Source: Stichopus chloronotus (lineage: Eukaryota > Echinodermata > Holothuroidea > Aspidochirotida > Stichopodidae). Taken from it: a stretch of 64,000 nucleotides of DNA. Of the stretch, positions 26,490 to 39,086 are shown one piece after another. Numbering within the stretch: the first letter of the stretch is position 1; the number at the start of each line of letters is the position of its first letter. The notes beneath the pieces are model-generated. The model was not told where the DNA came from, ran no database searches, and saw only the letters and a program-made list of their open reading frames with translations. The DNA is taken from contig CM037843.1 of the NCBI GenBank assembly GCA_021234535.1, positions 25,761,911 to 25,825,910 of the forward strand, in the 5' to 3' direction. The position numbers and the translations under genes were made by a program.

Positions 26490-27165
26490 ATATGACCCCA
26501 TTTGTCCATAAGGATGCTGATCAAGCAAAGGCACTGACCAGCAAAGAACTTACTAATATGAAAAGAAAAAACCAACAGTGTAACATGTAATTTGCAGAAA
26601 AACTATCGCTTTACACAACGTAATAATTCATGGCCCATATGGCCCATTCTGAAGTTGGACCCACAAATGTTGAACACTGCAAAGGGTTCCCCTACCACAA
26701 TGCTAATTTGACAAACCTTTCATATTGTAAAGCAAAATATGCAGGAAAGAAACATTTTGCATAATTTCATGAAATGGTCCATATGACCCATATGGGGCCA
26801 ATAACCCTGAACAACCTGAAGGAACCACTATCATAGCACTAATGTGACACAATTTCAACTGAATACCATACAACCTGTAGGAGAAGAGACATTTTGAATG
26901 ATTTCATGAAAGAGTCCATAAGGCCCACTGGGACCTTGGATGCGAAAGACTTGAACACCCTGGGTTGCACTCTACACCGCAATACTAATTTGACAAACAT
27001 TTCACAATGTAAAGTAAAATATGCAGAAAAGAAATATTTGGCATGATTTCATAAAATGGTTCATAAAATGTGTCACATTTAGAACTTGGACTCCAAAATC
27101 TGTAAGACCCCAAAGGCATCACTACCATAATCCATCTGTATACAAAGTATTAAGATCGTCCAAGC
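26490..27165 (+). repeat. Tandem array, about 4.5 units of roughly 140 bp
   Basis: Units are marked by a (g)gtccata(t/a)(g)gccca block near 26497, 26632, 26773, 26910 and 27057. Each also carries caatactaatttgacaaac-like text and a gaaaagaaacatttt(g)gca(t)gatttcat(g)aaa block. Spacing is 135-147 bases. The array runs directly into a DR1-type unit and a CA-rich microsatellite. Confidence 0.8.
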
Positions 27166-27412
27166 TTTATAACTTGAGATATCCTGTTGAAAATGTTTTC
27201 AAAATTTTGCCCCCAGTTCCCACCAGACGACCGTTGACTTCCACCCAACACGATAGGGTACACCTCCTCAATAAGGTCTACATACATACCAAGTTTGACT
27301 TTCATCCGACTTTCACCTATTGAGTTGGAGCATACCTAATCAAGTGTCATAGACAAACACACACGCATGCACACATACATACATACATACATACACATAC
27401 ACACACACGCCA
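27166..27412 (+). repeat. DR1-type repeat unit followed by CA/CATA microsatellite
   Basis: One unit reads caagctttataacttgagata, then gaccgttgacttccaccc and ctacatacataccaagtttg. The terminal atagacaaacacacacgcatg and (ACAT)n/(AC)n tract resemble the tails of the copies near 0.9, 45.6 and 60.9 kb. Confidence 0.7.
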
Positions 27413-28299
27413 ACCTGACTGCATAGGTTTCTTAGGGCTTAGGGCCGCTAGGTCCAGGAGCCAAGCTTCAGGAGCGAAACTTCAAGTCCTAGAACAAGGC
27501 CAGTGCAGGATGGTAAAACGTGAATATAAAAACTTTGAAAGCATACTGAAGTCACCAGTGAGACAGGATACAGTATTTATCAAGAAAATTCAATCACTTG
27601 CAATGTCATGGACACTTGTGTCCTCCTGGTATTCTGATCCTTTTTTATTTGAGAAATCAATTGTTCGTTACCGTCCTGACCAAACTCGGTCCATATGAAT
27701 AAATGAAAACAAGCATAAAGGGAATTACCTGATATCTGGCATCGATGTTGATAAAAAAATATATATATAGTGGCGCCATGTACATACTGGATCGATATCT
27801 CTAGGAGAGATTAGATGCACACATAATGCTGAACCTTATAAATGACACTGGATCTACAAGGTCAGTTCAAATAATACCGAAATTACTAACGTAAATCGTA
27901 AGGAAATCGTTTTCAGTTCTTGTCCTCAGACAACAGGCGTCGAGCCCAAGAGTTCCAACGGTTCCTCGAGTTCGACCCATGCAATAAGCCTGCCCATAAT
28001 AGCTGATGCATGCGTGAGCCCGTAACCTACATTATGAAAATGCATGAATTAAACCATTATAGGGAAATATAAGGCATCATTCCATTCTACCTTGGAAATA
28101 TCAATAATTGAATCATTTTCCTTTCTTTTCCATTTATGTTCACACAGGCATTTTGCCATTTAGGCCTATCTCCCAAACTTTAAATACGTTTCCATTAAAT
28201 CCCTTAAAATGAACTTGTGGTTGTGTTCTCTGCTTGTTGCGTCTGCCAAAAGTTCATGTGCGTTCAAGAACAATTTAGTATGGCTCCCTCTATTAGGAT

Positions 28300-28640
28300 A
28301 GTCTCCGCCAGAGCCGTACGGCTCTGGTCTCCGCAGAATGACGGTGACACCGTCTGTCAGACGGTGTTGATCGTCACCCTCCGGATGGAATGAACACAGA
28401 ATGTCAGGACCAATCAATTCGTTGTTTGCAAAAGAAAGTGAGGTTTTTTCCAATAGGAATGATACTGTCTGAAGGAAAAAGAATGAAATTCACTCCAAAA
28501 AGGAGTGTTGACAGGGTCCACTCGTTGTAAGAGTAAATTTTCGCCCGGAATGGAGTGACAATTCTCTCCAAATATTTCATACGGATGGAATGAAATATTA
28601 CTCTTAATGAAAGGCCTCCGTTGGTAACCAGGAGCAAAGA
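28300..28640. repeat. Cluster of short hairpins, possible transposon remnants
   Basis: A perfect 20-bp palindrome (ccagagccgtacggctctgg) lies at 28308-28327. A second hairpin has 10-bp arms (acaccgtctg / cagacggtgt) at 28347-28367. Farther right are cactcc-aaaaa-ggagtg and aatatttcat...atgaaatatt foldbacks. No coding frame is supported. Confidence 0.6.
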
Positions 28641-30395
28641 AAAAAAAAAGAAACAGTGGTGGCCAGTAGAAAAGCTCCCGGAAGCTCTGGCCTTTTAGAG
28701 ACATCTGGTCTTTAATGGAAGCAATTTGCGTTCAGTTTCTGAGAGCCCAAAGCCATCAATATCCGCAGAAAACGTCGGGCCGGCGGGACAAATTGGGTAA
28801 TTGAACCTGACGTACTGCGTCGCAAAGACTCAGGCTACGCGTCAACCACCAACCCAGGGGAATACAAAGAGATTAGAGAACGTTCTTTCTCATTCTATAC
28901 AAATGCTATAATAGTTAAGATTACCGGTGGTAAAAAAAAAATTTAAACAGGGGGAAATTTTTGTGACACCACTGGCGATGCCACAATTGGGAGTGGGAGG
29001 ACTAGTCCCTTTCAGTTTTCGGAGAGGTGGCCTTATTGTTTTATTATCATCAGGAACCGAGTTTAATTTTAAGCTGTAGATGTCTGTAGGTGGTGGATTG
29101 AGGTGCTCATTTTTCTAAAATTGGAGAGCTGGTACTACTAAAATTGGAAAGCTTTGTAGTATAACATATACTTACCACATTACGAGCGTAGGTGCCAACC
29201 TCACGTGCCCTCCCCTACCCTGCACAGCAGCGTCCCCCTTGTAACTTATTTTACACTCCTCTCACTTTTTGGAACCTGGTGTTGCACTGGTGTGACACCC
29301 AGAGCAACACCGGTCAAAAACAGTTTTCCAAAGTTGGGAAATGTGGTTTGAGAGAGGATTCCATAAATCCTGAGATATAACGAGTAGAGACGCGATCATA
29401 GCCAACTTCACCATACAGGGACAGGGGGAGAGGGATCCAGATCGAGGGGTGGTGGTTCGCTAATTCACAGAACATTCCCGGATCTATAAAACTGAATCAA
29501 GCTATCTTTCACATCCCCCCTTTTTTTTTTTTTTTTTGCTGCGACAGAGCTAGAGGGGACAGAATTGAAGAAATCGGCGTGGGGATTGTGGGTCTACGAA
29601 CAGAGGCAGTTAAAAGAAATGGTAAACCCCACAAAACAATGGTGCAGATGATCTACAAAGATTTTATTTTATTTATTTATTTTTTTTTTGAAGAGTAAGC
29701 TTTTGAAATGCGAGACCTAAAAATAGAAATATCTGAATGCCTTTAACGAGGCCAGAGAAGTGGCAATTTCCTGTCATCCTGCATGGGTTGTTTACTCAGA
29801 GTGCACCCTTTAAATGTGTTTCGACATCGGTGAAATGATTGACGGCTTCGAGGAAATGTGCTTTCACCACTCACAAAAATCCCTAGTGTACATTTGTGTG
29901 TTATGAAATATAACTGCCACCACACTTCGGGCTTCAGTGGCAATTTCTCAAAAAATCTTACACAAATAGGCAAACAGTTCATACTTGAAACGACTGGCGG
30001 ATCCAAGGGTGACACCTGTTTTAGCCTAAAAAATATTGTTTCCCAAATTTTGCTGAATAATAATGAATCAAATACATCTTAGAAGGATATTAGCTTCGCA
30101 ACAGTACACCTTTCTGACACCAAATCTAATTTGAATTCTGCGTGACTAAGGGAGGAGGGGGGGGGGGGGGGGTAGGGGTTAGGTGTACAGCTAACAGCTA
30201 CAGAATTTTCCATAAAAGGGAGGGGAATACCACTCCCCTTTAACCCATCTTCCATATCACTACACCACTTAGTTTACTTCCAAACTGCCCTAAACTGTCC
30301 AAACTTAGCCCAACGGAATTTGCCTGTGGACCCTACAAGGAGTCGTCAGTTTTTTTCATTTTGAAGTATGCTATCCTGCAACTTACTTTTACACC
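28641..30395. other. Non-coding stretch
   Basis: It contains a T-rich run at about 29519-29537, T-rich text near 29665-29690 and a G16 run at 30157-30172. I recognize no gene. Confidence 0.4.
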
Positions 30396-30780
30396 CACAA
30401 ATATGCTGAAAACCCAGAGCTTCCCGGGGCTCTACCCCTGGACACCCACCGGGGTTTTGCCACGGGTCCCCATTAAGGGTCCTAAGTTTTCATCTTGTCA
30501 ACTTAGAGAAGAATAGACTACATAATTAAAACTGTTTGGAATCTTTGCGTTTAATGATTCACTTTGAGCAAAAATATACGTATTCTGAGCTTAAAATCTT
30601 CACTCAGAGATATGCTAAAACCTCAAAGCTTCCGAGGGCTTCGTTCCCTGGAACCCACCAAGGGCCCTAAGACGGGCCCCTAGACCCCACTCTCTCTCAC
30701 GCTACGCGCATTTTCCCCCCACTTACTTTCTTTTGCCCCTCCCCCCAAAATTTAAAATCCTGGTGCCGCCAGTGGGTAAG
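30396..30780 (+). repeat. Two diverged direct copies of a roughly 200-bp repeat
   Basis: The first copy has atatgctgaaaacccagagc, ttcccggggctctacccctg and gacacccaccggggttttgc. The second, from about 30610, has atatgctaaaacctcaaagc, ttccgagggcttcgttccct and ggaacccaccaagggcccta. The region ends with tggtgccgccagtgggtaag. This looks like interspersed repeat DNA. Confidence 0.6.
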
Positions 30781-33700
30781 CATTTAGAGCACAAACTTAA
30801 ATAGTCTACCTTAACTACACACACAGTTATTCGACTAAACATGTAAGCCGTACAGAAGTTAACGGAATGTAAAGCAAAGCACATGCATTGAGCCACAGAG
30901 GTAAATATCTGAACTTATTTGCTTAGCATACAGTAGATAAGACCCTCACTTGTTGCAGTAACGCGCGAACGGGAATAAGCAGGCTGATCGGTTACAGACT
31001 ATTTGCGAGGAAATAATTACAATTAAACAACTTGTCCGCCATTGTAACTAGGTGCTGGCCTTCATCCTCCTTTAAAGTCTCTGATGTAGTGTACAAACCG
31101 AATTCAGATTTCATCATTAAGATACACTTTAGAAACGATCCCCATTTCTCTGTAAACGTGATTACTTAAAAAGTGTTCCTCAACCATCGAGCACACTACA
31201 GCAGTGTTATGATTGGAGATTCTGTAGACTTGCCCCAAGTCTCTCTCGTTCTGCTCTCTTCTGCCTCTCATGAAGTTTTTTCCCCTTCGCTCAAAACTTC
31301 ATCCGAATATATCACTATTCTTACAGTTCCTGCAGCGCTATGTACAGCTACCGAACGATGGCACTTGTTCCTGAAGGACCTTGCACACGCACGCACACAT
31401 TCACACACGAGATTCTGTGAAACGGGGGAGGGTGAGGGGAGGGTGGGGGTGCCTGAAGTTGGAGGATTCGCTGTTGATGTTGTCTTGATGGGATTAGTCG
31501 GTGGGCAGGGGAGGGGTGGGACAGAATACATGCTTTGAAATTTAGAACGTTATAGTTACAGTGACATAGTCATGATTCTTCAACAGACCGGAAATGGGGA
31601 AAACATGAAGGATTGATGAATCACACGACCATGCAGACTATGCAGGATATGATGCTTCCAGGGATATGGTTCCCCCTAGGGTGGAGAAAATATTTTTTTC
31701 CTTGAAATGAACTTTTTGATCTATAATTCATCGAAATCGGCTTTGTTCATTTAATTGTTTATGTTCATGCTATGATTCATAGGCCTATACAGGAGCAGAT
31801 TAAAGTCCAACCATGAGTTCCCTGTGGTACTATCTAGGGTTCTATATAAACATATCCTAATACTATCTAATCTGAGCGCCAGAATCTTTGTTGTATGGCG
31901 AACGAAATTTTGTTGAACAAAAATAACTGCCCGAGATGGCACTAAATATGTCACCTACTACTGTGGTAAACTTAAGTGACCTGAATCTGTGTTGTTTTGC
32001 ATAGAAGAGGGGCCTCAGATGATTTCTGATAAGTTTACAAACTTCCTCTTTCCATAAAGTAATTAGGAAAATGTAAAAGAAAGTCCAAATAAAGGTGGTA
32101 ACTGCAAAAACCGAAAAAAAAAATCGTATTTTTTTAAGGTGGGGGGTCAATATGTGGGAGATATACATATATATTTAACAAATAGAAATCTACAACAAGA
32201 TAAAGAGACACCGTGGAGCTTGATCTAAGACGGATGAAAGTAAATGTTCTTGAGCAAATCAACGGAGGGATGGGGGGTGCATTTGATACTCGGTCGCGGC
32301 CCTCTCAAGGAGTGGAGGACATGTCCTATCTCTCCTCGACTACCTGACAGCCCTGGTTGTCTACTCTTTAGCTCGTCACCGGAAGGAGAAAAAATAAGGA
32401 GGTCGGAGATTATGCATAGTGAAGGGAAAAGTATAGAGGAAAGTCACTTTTTTGATGACTTCAATTCAAAAGTACAATGCTTCAAGTTCAGATGAAAATA
32501 CGCGCGATTCTGTTTGTCTTTAGTCGTATACCTGCTAATGTAACCATTATTATTAATTTTTACATTCGCGTTCGGGATGCATACTCTGGATGGACACTCT
32601 GTACATATCGGACTTAATAACTAGTACTACTCAGTATATTAATACTATAAGAGCTTTTCCGACATAACTGATATTTCATTAACGATTCCAGTTGTAACAT
32701 AATCTCTCACATACCAGCATTAAAACCTCTTTTCATTTGTTTAAATTTATTTTTCTAACCACATAGCTTTAAAGAGTTTTTGTGGCTGGATGAGTCGGAT
32801 CAAACCAAACATCTCCCTGAAGGTCAAGGCCAGCATGGCATCACCGGTAACATATTGTCTTAACAAACAGTGGTGCATGGTGAAACCATACATGGGCAAA
32901 TTTCGGCAACGGGCCCGTAACCTATTTGGGGGGAAATTTCTCTATACGCTCCGCTCAAATATAGCGCACCGTAGATTAGGAGAAGAAAATTTTATGTCCC
33001 TTCAATGACGACATTTACCCCCCCCCCCCCCACACACACACCTGTAAAATTTAAAGCTGCCCGGACGGGCCCGTTTACCAACGAATGGTCCTTAGTCCAA
33101 TGAACTCAGATAGGCACGTATAAGTAACACTGAGAAAGCTATGTTCAAAAGAAAGTATGTGTCCGAGGAATGTAGTAATGACACTAAAACAAGCCGCGTG
33201 TTATGAAGAAGTGAAGGTGAGACCCCACGTCATATATTCCATTCTTTTCCCCTTTAGAGGAGTGCGGCAATCCCAAAACTGATTAGGTCAATAAGATTAC
33301 ACCCCCCTCATATAGGAAGGAGAGCTTCAAAACTATAACTCGATCATCGCATCAGGAAAAGGACTACCAGTGATGCTGGACAGAGTCATCATCATTTATC
33401 TTATCAAGTGAAGAGCAGACTCTAATTGTTCAATACATACATATGTATACCAGGGGCGGATGGGGGGGGGGGGAAGGCGGCGATCAGCCATTTTCCTGCA
33501 CCCCCTGCCAAATCCTGACTCCAACATTGTATATACTAAACGCAGATGTATCTGATTACATAATAGACCAGAGAAGTTACTTATATGTAGCATATTACGC
33601 CATTTGTTTATACGCACCAATCTGAGCTTAGCAGACGCCCGTGTTTCATTGAGTATTGCACGTAGTTAAACATTACAATGAGCAATTTGCTGGTCGCTGG

Positions 33701-33887
33701 TTAATGCAGGGCAGGAGCCCTTTCGAATCCAACGCTCCAGCTGATTGGTTGGGGTCTTTGGGGTCTTTGACAACAAAACAATGGGAACAAAATATGCTAG
33801 AAAATCCAGAAGTAGTTATTTTCGTAAGCTTTCACACTTTTTTTTCTCAAAACAAATCTGGAGAAAGGAGAACTAGGCAAGACCATT
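30781..33887. other. Non-coding stretch
   Basis: It contains a C14 run at 33018-33031 next to a short CA tract, and a G12 run at 33462-33473. The open frames are short and unlike known proteins. Confidence 0.4.
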
Positions 33888-34255
33888 TTAAAGGGAAATG
33901 AGGACTTTGTTACACAGAAAACAATCATATTTTTAAAAACCAATGTTTGTGAACATACAGTAATAGGTCATTCAAACTTAGAAAGGACCGTACAGTGACC
34001 TTCGTTTCGAGAAATGAGTTTCTCACGAATAGAAATTCAGCTATTTGTTTATCAAAAGTAATTTGTTCAAACAACTTTCCAAAATTCAAATGATGCATCT
34101 TCCTTTACTGTTCTCATAGGCCTACGTAATTTTTTGAGGAGGTGAACGGCGGTAAAGCTGTTTAATACATGGGACTGAATGGTTAAAAAAAATTATGAAA
34201 GTTTGTTTGTTTGTATGCAATCTTGGTGTATTCTAAACGCTCTATTTCCCTTTCA
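33888..34255 (+). mobile_element. TTAA-type MITE-like element, copy 1
   Basis: It begins TTAAAGGGAAATGAGG and ends CTATTTCCCTTTCA, so the AGGGAAAT ends are inverted and the right target reads TTCA rather than TTAA. Nearly its whole length matches 38761-39086 in the same orientation (for example cagaaaac, atatttttaaa, aatgtttgtg, ttggtgtattctaaacgct). Identity looks to be about 70 percent. No coding frame. Confidence 0.75.
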
Positions 34256-37200
34256 AGCAGACTGCTACACATGCATATCAGTGAGCCCGGTTTTAAAATA
34301 TCCCTTTTATATGCACATATTACGTCGGTATATGGGTGTATTAAACTGAATATATATATTTATTCTACAACACAGGTATTAATTCGAGTTTACATACGTT
34401 GACCCATTAAAAGTAACCTTCTGATTGACTTAGTGTACAAATTTGATTTTATACCGGTTTCCATGAGCAGTGAGCCATGTAGAGAAACCCATTTTCCAAC
34501 GTGACGAAGCTGACATGTGGGGCAGTGGTGTATTTCAACTTTAAAGAAAATAAAAGGCAAAAAACCCCAAAAAAACAATACTTTCATGCACATTAAAAAC
34601 GCTTCAATCGTTATCCAGTGGCTAAAGAACAGATCTGTGTTGAACACCGAGCCAGGCTTGCGTCCGTCACTTAGCAATCTTATGAAGTCTTTGCATGATA
34701 AGGGAGTACTTACGTTTCCTCTCACAATACTTGATTAAAAATGAGAACTTACTTCAGACATTCAGATGATGAGTTTTATTGTAGTTACAAAGATGGAGTC
34801 CTGCGAGATGTTGCTTCGTCCGTCGTCAAGTCTAGTTGTCCAGTGTGATGGACATATACTATTTTCTACTTTCACTGAACCGTCGATGTAGAGATGCGAA
34901 CAAACTAGGGATTGGCTATTCAACTCAAGCATCCAGTGTAAAAAAAAAAAACCGTCACCAAATTGAATTCGAGAAAACTGTTCGAATTTTGTTCGATGCA
35001 GGAAAGCGGCATACGTTTCCTCAATTTTTCTTGCTACAGTACAGCGGTGCATGTATTAATGAACGGCTTCCTTTGAGTGGCACTCGAACTGAACTGTTGC
35101 TTGCAAACACACCACACACGTCAGCTAATGAGCCTCTCACCGTCACAGCTGAGTAGAATTGAAGTTTGACCACGAACTCGGTGCATCATTGGCTTATCAC
35201 AAAACTGACGCTGCTTGTGCAGCGTTCAATATTTTCCCGTAACCTGGTACGGAGGCATGCAACTGTTTGGACATATTTATAGACCCAGACATCCATTTTT
35301 CATCCCCTAAAAGCATCCCCGCCGGCTTTCACAGAGATTGAAGAGTACGGTATTTGAAAGTAACTAACATTGCAGGACACGAACACAAAAATTCATTATT
35401 TATCGCATGCATTTTTTGTGTGGGCGGGTGGGGGGATAAACGTTAGTCTCTTCATGAAGTAATCCACTTTTAGCATAGCCTATGGTCACGACTTCGAACT
35501 ATTCACCTCGGTTTACTAGACTGTTTTTGGTGCACGGTTATACTGTATGAGATTTAAATGCTACCCGCCTTTTTTCATGGCATGCATATGGCTATTGCAA
35601 GGAGTTACAGAAGCGGGGTGAACTACGGTAGTAGCACCAGTGCATGGGAGGGGGGGGGGGGGCGAGATTCACTGGTGTAATAAACTATCGTAGCAGAATG
35701 CTGAAGGAACATGGCGAAGGAATCTCTCATTTGGCAGTATTTTGGACGTTAAGGTCCGCTTCTTTCAGGAAGGTGATTTTTGACAGACATCAGTGGAAAC
35801 GCCTGCACGTCGGTAAAATTTTACCATGTTTTCAAGGAAACCTCAGAGGGCGGCTAGAGGTGGCCCGGGAAGGGAACCATACCTTTTCAGCTTAGATTCG
35901 TTGCCTTTATTGAGCAAAAGTATATTTACTCATTTTGGAACTTGAGTTGAACGCTTCCTAGTGTGCTCATGCCTCCATAATTGCAGCATCCTACACACTT
36001 TGTCAGTGTAAAAGGCCCGAATTAAAAGTCATGAGATCAAGACTAACGACTAAGGACAAGAAACTGTCGCTAATGAGTGCCATAGTAACCAGTGGGACTG
36101 GCAACGCAAATGAAACTACGGACAAATGTTTAAGTTCCCTTCATCCTCCCCTGTTTGCTAACTTGTCCCACGTGACACTGGTTTACTAACCACGTGATGA
36201 CTAGTTAATCAAGATGGATAATGAGAGGGGCGTCTAATTGCATATTTCGTTCAATTCCTTTAGTTTGTAAAGCATTATCTGCAATATGGTGCGGCGGTTA
36301 ATTGATAATTTTCAGTGTGAACCTACAAACATGTACTTAATTTAAACCGCGTAGGCTATTGCAATAAAGCAACGAAACTACACTAATGGCTAATTGCCGT
36401 TTATTGCTGAACAGTGACGGCGTGGTTGAGAGACAGCCGGGAGGCCTCCCCCACCCCCCCCCCCCTCCAGTAGCAAATTTTCAAGGAGTGTAACTAGAAT
36501 GAGAGGGTACTTGCGGAAGCGGTACTTTCTATACAAATATTTTATGGTTCGATCAACTTATGAGGACGCTCCGCTTAGATAGTTCTCCCCCAGTTTTAGT
36601 TACCATGACGGGTGCCACTTAAGCCCCCCCCCCCCCCGCCGTCACTGGACGTCACTACAATTTTCATAGCCTAGCCTTCAAACGGAGAAAGCCCGGAGTC
36701 ACCATTTTTCACAAACAGTGTAAACACTGCGACAACAATAGGCTACGTTTCGCTGGCGAACATAGAGTAGTTTCAAATCAAATAAACACAATCAGCAGAG
36801 TTAACGTATACATTTTTATTTAAATTATCAAATGAAACTGCAAAACAATTATCGCACAGTTTACATAACGTATACTTATCTCCTGTTTAAAGATCGTGTA
36901 TACACATGCATCATCATACATGGCATTCTTCCAGAGGTTCATGGTGAAACGAAACAAATCATATTGCAGGGATGTAAGGAGCTGTTACGCATGATGCAAA
37001 TAGCTACAAATTATGCCCCTATCGGACGTACCAAGCCATTGAAGTTGCTGTTCCCGTAGTGCAATTAACAAGTAGTGTATATAAAAGTCTTCACCTGCTT
37101 TTTACTTCTTTATTCTTAGTATCACGTTGGTTGGTATCAGGTGATCAGTTTTGTTGGCCGCAATTTCACAATTGAATAATGATTTTACATGCATCTCTGT

Positions 37201-37875
37201 TTGTGAACAGCTTGGGCTAATGTTGAAACCAATGGACAGCACCGTCTAGAATCAGGGGGCTACGTGCATCGTGGGTCGAAGAACGAATATTCACAAAAGG
37301 GCGCTGTGCGAATCATCATTCCGTCGTGTAGTTAATTTATTAGAACCTTTTGCAAATTGACAGTAGAGACAGTGGACAAGCAGCATCAGACAGTGTTATA
37401 CACCGATTTAAGTACGTTTTGCCGTAGACGCAGCGATTGAGCTGGTATTCGTTTTGTACACGTTATATAACACGATTTATAATTCATGTCAGCTCGACAA
37501 AGTCATGGAGGGGGAATGCACCAGAAAGAAAAAAATGGACTAAACTTTGAAATTTTCTCCTCCATTTATCATCCACAAAGTACAAAGCACAACCGCCAAA
37601 AGCAATGGTCATCTCTGTTGTCTATATAGAGAAAGGCTAGCCATGTTTTATTTCATCCCTTAACCTTCCCAGCAGGTGTTGGTATACAGCCGTTTAACGT
37701 AACCTACAAACCTAAACACCAGCTTCTGAGTGTAACTTATTACGTCGGTATACACGAATTTTAATAGCTTACAGTCCGTACGCACATTCAGTGGGAATCC
37801 AAGCGACAAATGTTCGCGGATGTTGGTATTACGAATGCAGTCAGAATGCATGAGTAATACACGTCCATATGACAG
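34256..37875. other. Non-coding stretch with several poly-G/C runs
   Basis: Runs of 12-14 G or C lie at 35650-35662, 36454-36465 and 36624-36637. The text near 36420-36660 (ccgccgtcactggacgtcact, gacgctccgctta) resembles other repeat fragments in the window. I see no gene. Confidence 0.4.
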
Positions 37876-37879
37876 CCGT

Positions 37880-38115
37880 TCTACTTTTTATTCCCGTTTT
37901 GATAATATCCTCAAATAATTAATCATATGATTGAAACAAATTTCAGATATTATCAAATCCATTCATGATATAATTGATTAAACAACATTTAGGATATCAA
38001 ACATTGACGTCTAGATATCATTAATTGAATTGATGATATCATAAATTCATTTAAAGATATCTGTAAATGCATAAATGATATCCGCAAATATGACGGAACT
38101 AATGAATATGAATAT
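37880..38115. repeat. GATATC-rich degenerate tandem repeat
   Basis: The words gatatc, gatatt and tgatatcat recur every 15-30 bases, spaced by A+T-rich text such as attaattgaattga and aattcatttaaa. Many words are palindromic. This is simple or satellite-like DNA, not coding. Confidence 0.7.
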
Positions 38116-38592
38116 CTGGACTAATATAGAGCATACAGATCAACACCTCTGCTCCTCCGACAAGAAAATGTAGCATAAAAACGATGGTCAGGGGAACGTA
38201 GGTCCGTAGGTTGACCCATTCCACACTAGAAGGCTAAGCCAGTTGTATACAGTCAACTTTCAAGCACGTGATTACAGAAAATGAAATTTAAGTGATTTGT
38301 CGTAATGGTTGCTGCCCTGAAGGAGTGAGAGCACAAATGACATGTTTGAATAACATTAGAAGTACATTCCTGCTACTTCAGATCATATTGATGGAAAATC
38401 AGTTCATACTCATGTGCTTTTTTCTAGACTAGTGTGTACATCGTGTTAATGCACTGGTCTGCCGGTATACACTAATTAATTTAAGAATATTTATTGAAAC
38501 CCTACATAGCAGTTTTAACATTCATGGACCGTAAAAGTTTCTATTTAGTTGCTACAGCACTCTGTAAACACAGCAGTTTATACGGCATATCT

Positions 38593-38612
38593 AGTGAGTG
38601 AGTGAGTGAGCG
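38593..38612. repeat. (GTGA)n microsatellite
   Basis: About five copies of gtga in a row (gtgagtgagtgagtgagcga). Confidence 0.85.
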
Positions 38613-38760
38613 AGGTTTACTTAAAAACAAGGTATACGTTACGTGGAAATATGGTCAAAGCTCAATAGTGCATTTGATAGTTCGTTGCACAGCTACAGGC
38701 ACTGTAGAGGATACGGTACAAATGTAAAAAAAAAAATTCCAGTGACAATTTAAGAGGCTC

Positions 38761-39086
38761 TTAAAGGGAAATATGGCGTTTGTTTTACAGAAAACTTCCA
38801 TATTTTTGAAAGCAATGTTTGTGGACGTAGAATGCTAGCTTATTCAAAATAAGGAAGTACAGTAGCCTTCTTTTCAAGAAATAAGCTTCTCACAGAGAGA
38901 AATCCAGTTATTTGTTACTCAACACTAATTTGTTCACCCAAACTTTACTCATCATATGTACACTGTTTTGAGGAGATGAAGCTTTGGTAGATGTTTATTG
39001 ATGACACGGAATGGTTTAAAAATGATTACCGCTATTTTCTTTTGTATGATCTGTTGGTGTATTCTAAACGCTGTATTACCCTTTGA
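38761..39086 (+). mobile_element. TTAA-type MITE-like element, copy 2
   Basis: It starts TTAAAGGGAAATATGG and ends GTATTACCCTTTGA. It matches the element at 33888-34255 over nearly its full length in direct orientation. The right target reads TTGA in place of TTAA, consistent with age. No open frame fits a transposase. Confidence 0.75.

Noticed and set aside
31173..31538. Overlapping open frames on both strands (121 and 87 codons)
   Set aside because: Low-complexity G-rich text such as gggggagggtgaggggaggg explains the Gly-rich reading; no domain.
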